NCBI RefSeq assembly: GCF_014268445.2
Contig: NZ_CP077089.1
Span: 5,129,501-5,193,500, forward strand
Source of the DNA: Pseudomonas tensinigenes
GTDB lineage: Bacteria; Pseudomonadota; Gammaproteobacteria; Pseudomonadales; Pseudomonadaceae
Direction of reading: 5' to 3'
DNA: 64,000 nt
The position numbers and the translations under genes are program-made. Below are positions 59,074-64,000 of this stretch, in pieces; positions within the stretch are counted from its first letter, which is position 1; the number at the start of each line of letters is the position of its first letter. The notes under the pieces were generated by a model, which was not told the DNA's origin, did no database searches, and was given only the letters and a program-made list of their open reading frames with translations.

Positions 59074-59093
59074 ATCGCTTCCTCGTACTGACG

Positions 59094-59807
59094 TTAGATG
59101 GAGCGCTGGTTGACGCGTTTGGAAAGCTCTTCGGCGGACTCTTTACGCTCGGAGTACCGATCAACCAAATAATCCTGGCGATCCCGCAACAGCAGGGTGA
59201 ACTTCATCAGCTCTTCCATCACGTCCACCAGTCGGTCGTAGTACGAGGACGGCTTCATACGACCTGTCTCGTCGAACTCGGTAAATGCTTTGGCCACCGA
59301 AGATTGGTTTGGGATGGTGAACATCCGCATCCATCGGCCCAGTACGCGCAGCTGATTAACCACGTTGAAAGATTGCGAGCCACCGCAGACCTGCATCACA
59401 GCTAGGGTTTTGCCCTGCGTAGGTCGTACAGCACCTATCGCCAGCGGAACCCAGTCAATTTGGGCTTTGAATACTGCGCTCATGGAGCCGTGACGCTCAG
59501 GGGAGCACCACACCTGTCCCTCAGACCATTGCATCAGCTCGCGCAGCTCAGCGACCTTGGGATGTGTATCGGGAGCGTCATCCGGCAGCGGCAGACCCGA
59601 TGGGTCAAAGATCTTGGTTTCAGCACCAAACTCATTCAGCAGGCGTGCCGCCTCTTGCGTGACTAACCGGCTGAATGAGCGCTCTCGCGTTGATCCATAC
59701 AGCAGAAGAATGCGAGGTTTATGGAGCGAAGGCGTACGAGGCGACAGTTGCTCCAGCGAAGGAATGTCGATCAGGTCGGCGTGTACGTTCGGCAATGTGT
59801 CTTGCAT
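59094..59807 (-). CDS. arsH: Organoarsenical oxidase ArsH
   Basis: A 237-residue NADPH-dependent FMN flavoprotein. The flavodoxin-like loop [13 protein letters not shown] binds FMN phosphate; [17 protein letters not shown] and [17 protein letters not shown] are ArsH signatures. It oxidises trivalent methyl- and aryl-arsenicals to less toxic pentavalent forms. AGGAG precedes ATG 59807. Confidence 0.95.
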   Translation of the reverse strand: MQDTLPNVHADLIDIPSLEQLSPRTPSLHKPRILLLYGSTRERSFSRLVTQEAARLLNEFGAETKIFDPSGLPLPDDAPDTHPKVAELRELMQWSEGQVWCSPERHGSMSAVFKAQIDWVPLAIGAVRPTQGKTLAVMQVCGGSQSFNVVNQLRVLGRWMRMFTIPNQSSVAKAFTEFDETGRMKPSSYYDRLVDVMEELMKFTLLLRDRQDYLVDRYSERKESAEELSKRVNQRSI

Positions 59808-59854
59808 AAAAACTCCTACGGCGGCGCCAGGTTGGACACCGCCTCGGTTGATCT

Positions 59855-60325
59855 TTAAAGCGAACCGATGCGATCCAGTTCAGCTTTCAACTGTTCAGCG
59901 CTGATGATCTTCAGTGGCAGCGCAAGAAATGCGCTCACGCGCTCGTGAATTTTGGCCAGTGTGGCTTCAAACGCTGCGGTGATCTCGGCTTCCGACCCGC
60001 TAGCCTCAGACGGGTCGGCCAGCCCCCAATGCGCTTTCAAAGCGGGCCCGAAGAAGATTGGGCATGCCTCACCCGCAGCCCGGTCACAGACAGTGATCAC
60101 GATGTCTGGAGGCGAGCCTTCAAAAGCATCCGAAGCCTTGCTGCTCAAGCCCGCAGTGGAGATACCCGCCGCCTCCAGCGTTTGCAATGCCCGTTGATTC
60201 ACTCGGCCACTGGGAAAGCTTCCTGAGCTGACGGCTTCTACAGCCTGGGGCGCCAAGTGGTTGAAAAGCGCCTCGGACAGAATGCTGCGGCAGCTGTTGT
60301 GGGTGCACATGAACAAGACTTTCAT
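59855..60325 (-). CDS. arsC: Arsenate reductase, low-molecular-weight phosphatase (thioredoxin) type
   Basis: A 156-residue ArsC of the LMW-PTP fold: P-loop CTHNSCRS with nucleophile Cys7, and the cysteine pair in [13 protein letters not shown] that passes the disulfide to thioredoxin. HWGLADPSE is typical of the family. AAGGA precedes ATG 60325. It lies between arsB and arsH, the usual place in Pseudomonas arsRBCH. Confidence 0.94.
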   Translation of the reverse strand: MKVLFMCTHNSCRSILSEALFNHLAPQAVEAVSSGSFPSGRVNQRALQTLEAAGISTAGLSSKASDAFEGSPPDIVITVCDRAAGEACPIFFGPALKAHWGLADPSEASGSEAEITAAFEATLAKIHERVSAFLALPLKIISAEQLKAELDRIGSL

Positions 60326-60341
60326 CAGACGATTCCTTGAT

Positions 60342-61625
60342 TCAGAAACTGAGGCGCAGTGCCAGGGCGGACAATGTGGCGACGAGGATGGGCACGGTCA
60401 GCACGATCCCGGTCTTGAAGTAATAACCCCAGCTGATCGTTATGTTTTTCCGGGCGAGCACGTGCAGCCACAATAGAGTTGCCAAGCTCCCAATTGGAGT
60501 GATCTTCGGGCCCAAGTCGCAGCCGATGATGTTGGCGTAAATCATCGCTTGCTGGACTACACCATCCACTTCGGCGGCATGAATGGATAAGGCGCCTACC
60601 AGAACGGTGGGCATGTTGTTCATGATCGAAGACAGCAACGCTGTTAGCAGCCCTGTACCAAGGGACGCGCCCCAAACGCCATAACCGGCGAACACGTTCA
60701 GGATCTGCGCGATGTGGTCGGTCAGGCCGGCGTTCTTCAGGCCATAAACAACCAGATACATACCCAAAGAAAAAATCACCACCTGCCATGGCGCCTCTTT
60801 GAGCACCTTGCTTGTGTTGATGGCGTGACCACGAGCCGCGATGACGTAAAGAATGAATGCACAGACCGCTGCAATGGCGCTGATTGGCACCCCCAGTGGC
60901 TCAATGACAAAGAAGCCGATCAGGAGTAGTGCCAACACCCACCAGCCAGCTACGAAAGTGGCCCGGTCGTGGATTGCCTCGTCCGGATTGTCCAGTTGGT
61001 TGAGGTCATACGTCTTTGGTAAATCCTTGCGGAAAAACCACAACAGCATGGCTAATGTCGCTGCCACGCTGACGATGTTTACCGGCACCATGATCGAAGC
61101 ATATTCGTTGAAGCCGATATCGAAGTAGTCGGCAGAGACGATGTTGACCAAGTTGGAAACCACCAGCGGTAAGCTCGCCGTATCGGCGATAAAACCAGCT
61201 GCCATCACGAATGCCAAAGTGGCCGCAGGAGAAAAACGCAACGCCAGCAACATCGCGATCACAATGGGTGTGAGGATCAATGCTGCTCCGTCATTGGCGA
61301 ACAGGGCCGACACCGCTGCGCCCAGCAGGACGATAAATGCGAACAGCTTGCGGGTGCTCCCGCCTCCCCATCGGGCCACATGCAGCGCAGCCCACTTGAA
61401 AAAACCTGCCTCATCAAGCAGCAGACTAATGATGATGACCGCGATGAAAGTCCCAGTGGCATTCCAGACAATGCGCCAAACCTCTGGTATGTCGGCAAGG
61501 GTAACGACACCTGCCAGCAACGCCACGATGGCACCGAACATCGCACTCCAGCCAACCCCAAGCCCCTTGGGCTGCCAGATGACAAGGACGATGGTGGCGA
61601 TAAAGATCAATACGGCAATCAGCAT
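60342..61625 (-). CDS. arsB: Arsenite efflux transporter ArsB
   Basis: A 427-residue inner-membrane arsenite/antimonite carrier with about 12 helices. The family pattern is clear ([45 protein letters not shown]). It exports arsenite made by the reductases, driven by the proton gradient. It follows arsR directly; the ribosome site before ATG 61625 is weak. Confidence 0.96.
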   Translation of the reverse strand: MLIAVLIFIATIVLVIWQPKGLGVGWSAMFGAIVALLAGVVTLADIPEVWRIVWNATGTFIAVIIISLLLDEAGFFKWAALHVARWGGGSTRKLFAFIVLLGAAVSALFANDGAALILTPIVIAMLLALRFSPAATLAFVMAAGFIADTASLPLVVSNLVNIVSADYFDIGFNEYASIMVPVNIVSVAATLAMLLWFFRKDLPKTYDLNQLDNPDEAIHDRATFVAGWWVLALLLIGFFVIEPLGVPISAIAAVCAFILYVIAARGHAINTSKVLKEAPWQVVIFSLGMYLVVYGLKNAGLTDHIAQILNVFAGYGVWGASLGTGLLTALLSSIMNNMPTVLVGALSIHAAEVDGVVQQAMIYANIIGCDLGPKITPIGSLATLLWLHVLARKNITISWGYYFKTGIVLTVPILVATLSALALRLSF

Positions 61626-61649
61626 TTCATTAATCCGGTTGGGCGTGAA

Positions 61650-62006
61650 TCAGCTACACACGGCTTGGTTGATCGGACGGTCGTTCATGCCGCAGAGGCG
61701 CTTAGCTTCGGTTTCCAGCCATTGCTGATTGGCGTCTACCACTTCCTTCAAAACTGCAGTCACCCACGCGGGTAAATCAGGATTCAGGCGGTAATACACC
61801 CACTGGCCTTGGCGACGATCCAAAAGCAAACCGGCAGAGCGCAGCAGGGCCAAATGACGAGAAATCTTCGGCTGGTTCAGATCGAGTGCCGCCGTCAGCT
61901 CGCAGACACACAACTCACCTTCACTCACGACAAGCAGCGAAATTTTTGCTCGTGTGTCATCTGCCAGGCACTTGAAAAGAGTGGTTGGGGTCATCGGTTC
62001 TGTCAT
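61650..62006 (-). CDS. arsR: Arsenic-responsive repressor ArsR
   Basis: A 118-residue winged-helix repressor. The metalloid site is GELCVCEL and the recognition helix is in LNQPKISRHLALLRSAG. Arsenite binding releases it from the operator. Its ATG overlaps the upstream LMW arsC stop (ATGA) with AGGAGG before it. As the second gene of the operon it provides feedback control. Confidence 0.95.
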   Translation of the reverse strand: MTEPMTPTTLFKCLADDTRAKISLLVVSEGELCVCELTAALDLNQPKISRHLALLRSAGLLLDRRQGQWVYYRLNPDLPAWVTAVLKEVVDANQQWLETEAKRLCGMNDRPINQAVCS

Positions 62007-62425
62007 AGATCCTCCTGGTGTTTGGTCTTGACCAAAACGAAGAGCTTGATGCGCTCGTGGATGTCGTGGAGCGTGTGGCGAAATGCGCCAGGATCAACGC
62101 TAGTAACTGGGTCAGGAAAATCCCAAGCAATGACTTCACCTGCGCTGGGCATTGGTAGGCACTCGCTTGCGGATTTATCACAAAGAGTGATTACGTAATC
62201 GAATCGATCAGCTTGAAACTCGCTGATGGACTTGCTGCGCAGGCCCGTTGCATCGACTCCAACCGCCTCCAATGCTTGAGTCGTGCGAGGATCAACCTCA
62301 GACGGTTCAGACCCTGCGCTAAAGGCCTCGAAGCGCTGATCGGTGTGACGCAGCAATGCCTCTCCAAGCAGGGATCGGGCTGAGTTGGCAACGCACACGA
62401 ATAGCACTTTGATAGCAGGGCTCAT
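62003..62425 (-). CDS. arsC: Low-molecular-weight phosphatase-type arsenate reductase, first gene of ars operon
   Basis: A 140-residue LMW-PTP-fold protein with P-loop CVANSARS (nucleophile Cys11). The second P-loop cysteine of typical ArsC (NSCR) is alanine here, but the later pair in LCDKSASEC is kept. It can still work as a three-cysteine reductase. The start ATG 62425 follows the family; longer frames run into the operator region. Gene order arsC-arsR is the reverse of the usual arsR-first layout. Confidence 0.88.
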   Translation of the reverse strand: MSPAIKVLFVCVANSARSLLGEALLRHTDQRFEAFSAGSEPSEVDPRTTQALEAVGVDATGLRSKSISEFQADRFDYVITLCDKSASECLPMPSAGEVIAWDFPDPVTSVDPGAFRHTLHDIHERIKLFVLVKTKHQEDL

Positions 62426-62451
62426 GGTTAAACTCGACGCATATGGAAAAT

Positions 62452-62490
62452 CGAATATACGCTTTGGCGAATATTCGGTAAAGCGAATAT
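62452..62490. promoter_or_regulatory. ArsR operator-like repeats between divergent ars genes
   Basis: CGAATAT occurs at 62452, 62468 and 62484, an exact 16-bp period. The middle copy extends to the palindrome CGAATATTCG (62468-62477). The array lies between the divergent arsC-arsR operon and arsN2, so one repressor could control both. Confidence 0.65.
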
Positions 62491-62554
62491 GATGGCTGCT
62501 GCTTAGGCTTGAGCCGTGACAGTTCCTACAAAGCGGCACAAAGGAGATAAGGGG

Positions 62555-63019
62555 ATGGGCAAGGAAATGATGATCCAGGCAACGGAAATAGCCGGAGGGC
62601 AATGGCAGCTCTTTCGCGATGCACTGAAATCTGCTGACCTTCCTGCAGACGATATTGATCTTCCGGGCCGAACATTTTTTGAGTTCACACTGGACAGCGA
62701 GACGGTCGCATGGGGAGGATTCGAAACGCATGGTACGGACGGGTTGCTGCGTTCCCTGGTCGTAGTCTCGACACACAGATCGAAGGGGGTCGGTGTCACG
62801 GTGCTTCGGGTCATTGAAGCGAAAGCCGCCGAGCTGGGAATCGCTCGACTTCATTTGCTGACAACAACTGCGTCAGGCTTTTTTGAACAGCAGGGCTATG
62901 CAGCAAACCAACGAGGCTCTGCGCCGCCTCTGATTTCTCAGACGGAGCAGTTCATGGGGCTTTGCCCTGGCTCGGCTTGCTACATGTGCAAGGCATTATC
63001 TGCGAATGCACGAAAGTAG
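62555..63019 (+). CDS. arsN2: GNAT acetyltransferase ArsN2
   Basis: A 154-residue acetyltransferase with the ArsN2 pattern: FFEFTLDSETVAWGGFE, LRSLVVVSTHRSKGVGVTVL (acetyl-CoA loop), LHLLTTTASGFFEQQGY and the cysteine-containing end CPGSACYMCKAL. ATG 62555 has AAGGAG eight bases upstream; an earlier GTG lacks this. It is divergent from the ars operon. Its substrate is not known; a role in arsenical detoxification is inferred from context. Confidence 0.87.
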   Translation: MGKEMMIQATEIAGGQWQLFRDALKSADLPADDIDLPGRTFFEFTLDSETVAWGGFETHGTDGLLRSLVVVSTHRSKGVGVTVLRVIEAKAAELGIARLHLLTTTASGFFEQQGYAANQRGSAPPLISQTEQFMGLCPGSACYMCKALSANARK

Positions 63020-63091
63020 CTGATCACCTTGGTGATGGCTTTTAGCCTCGATGCCAGCTAGATTTGGAACTTTCTACGATCAAGGATGGAT

Positions 63092-63460
63092 ATGAAAAAG
63101 CTCATCGCAGTAATGGGGATCTGTGTCGCACTTGGCGGTTGCGCTACGTCCCACTACACCGCAGGGCGAGACTTTCCGTCGGCCAGTGTAGCGAGCATCA
63201 CCAAAGGCAAAACGACGACTACTGAGTTGAAGTCCCTGTTTGGTGAGCCCTATGCCAAGAGTGCTGTCAGCGAGACTGACGAAAAGTGGATCTACACCTA
63301 CACCAATGGCTCAGCCCATGCCCAAAGCTACGTGGTCACCATGAAGGTGACGACTACGGGCACCCAGAAAACTCTCGACGTCTTGATCCGAAATGACGTG
63401 GTCATCAACTACACGTTCAGCGAAGGCCCCGCTCCAGGCAGTACCACTGCGACGAACTAA
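63092..63460 (+). CDS. Small lipoprotein, BamE/SmpA-like
   Basis: A 122-residue lipoprotein (lipobox LGGC, Cys near 18). The fold pattern SITKGKTTTTELKSLFGEP, then KWIYTYTNG, is that of the BamE/OmlA-like domain common in small envelope proteins. I chose ATG 63092, six bases after AAGGA, over the ATG two codons upstream. It is a plausible cargo gene with unknown role. Confidence 0.8.
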   Translation: MKKLIAVMGICVALGGCATSHYTAGRDFPSASVASITKGKTTTTELKSLFGEPYAKSAVSETDEKWIYTYTNGSAHAQSYVVTMKVTTTGTQKTLDVLIRNDVVINYTFSEGPAPGSTTATN

Positions 63461-63521
63461 GTTCGCCACCTTGCCATTGGGCGACCCACCGCCCTCAGTA
63501 CGTTGTTGATGGAGCAAGCTC

Positions 63522-64000
63522 ATGGACAGAACGTATGCATTCGTGGATGAGTCCGGGAATTCCGACCTTGATACGTCAAAGGGAGGAAGCTCGGGATTCT
63601 TCATCGTGTGCTCCATTCTGGTGGCAGAGAAAGATCTGGAAGCTGCTTATGCCCAAGCTGAAGCACTCCGCATGCGTCATTTTCAAACAGGCGAGATCAA
63701 ATCTAGCAATCTGAAGCCCAAAGATTCAGATCGCCGTGCCCGAATCCTCAACGAGCTAGCTGAGCTGCCATTCAAGCTCTATTTCACCGTCGTTGATAAG
63801 TCTCGAATTCACAAAGACGGCGGCCTCCGTATCAAGACCTCGTTCATAAAATACGTGAACGGGTTGCTCTATGAACGTTTGTTCCGCGCATACCCTGACC
63901 TCCAGATGGTCGTAGACGAACATGGTGGCCAGGAATTTCAGGAGAGCCTCAAAAGCTACGTTGCAGAACGATTCGTGGACGACCTATTTGGCGATAAGGA
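63522..64000 (+). CDS. DUF3800 protein (partial, runs off the right edge)
   Basis: The first 159 residues of a DUF3800 protein: YAFVDESGNSD is the hallmark metal-site start, followed by GEIKSSNLK and MVVDEHGG. The fold is RNase H-like and probably a nuclease. ATG 63522 follows GGAG. DUF3800 genes are frequent in defence islands and prophages, so the island probably continues beyond the window. Confidence 0.88.
   Translation, partial: MDRTYAFVDESGNSDLDTSKGGSSGFFIVCSILVAEKDLEAAYAQAEALRMRHFQTGEIKSSNLKPKDSDRRARILNELAELPFKLYFTVVDKSRIHKDGGLRIKTSFIKYVNGLLYERLFRAYPDLQMVVDEHGGQEFQESLKSYVAERFVDDLFGDK

Overview
The window looks like a chromosome segment of a fluorescent-group Pseudomonas. The first 26.8 kb is GC-rich core sequence. 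Its gene neighbourhoods match what I recall of Pseudomonas: a PirR-like regulator, gacS and ldhA; then ttcA, a Yip1-family gene and sprT; and, in the direction dctA, phoQ, phoP, oprH, dienelactone hydrolase, pcpS, a two-component pair and nrdA. Intergenic gaps here carry the paired 'GAGCAGGCTCGCTCCCAC' REP elements typical of this species group. Two gaps carry a second, mosaic repeat family. Visible regulation includes four PhoP-box-like hexamers at an exact 11-bp period upstream of oprH, two NrdR-box-like sites 32 bp apart plus a DnaA box upstream of nrdA, and a pair of inverted repeats 41 bp apart upstream of an AraC-type regulator.

Directly after nrdA the sequence changes character. nrdB, the usual next gene, does not appear in the remaining 37 kb. 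Instead there is a run of four genes: three tyrosine recombinases of different sizes and a small coiled-coil protein. The last three match the Gamma-Mobile-Trio set (GmtY, GmtZ, GmtX). From here on no REP elements are seen, base composition is lower in GC, and many genes are unknown. This is the left end of a large mobile island whose right end lies outside the window.

The first cargo block (about 32-52 kb) reads as a defence and conflict region. It holds a compact Gabija-like OLD nuclease/UvrD helicase pair, a Shedu-type nuclease, a HEPN-RES NADase-type protein, a GIY-YIG protein with a coiled-coil partner, two DEDDh exonucleases, a PPP-family phosphatase next to a histidine phosphatase fusion, two double-headed HTH regulators and about a dozen unknown genes. 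Between cargo genes sit four copies of a structured, covarying repeat about 90-120 bp long. I cannot match it to a known family, and it is the most novel-looking signal here.

The second cargo block (about 52-63 kb) is ion and metalloid resistance. A fluoride riboswitch precedes crcB, a DUF190 gene, inorganic pyrophosphatase and nhaA. chrA follows. Then come an ArsN1-like acetyltransferase gene and a long arsenic operon on the minus strand (LMW arsC, arsR, arsB, LMW arsC, arsH, glutaredoxin-type arsC, arsO), divergent from an ArsN2-like acetyltransferase gene, with a likely ArsR operator between. The window ends in a small lipoprotein gene and a truncated DUF3800 gene.
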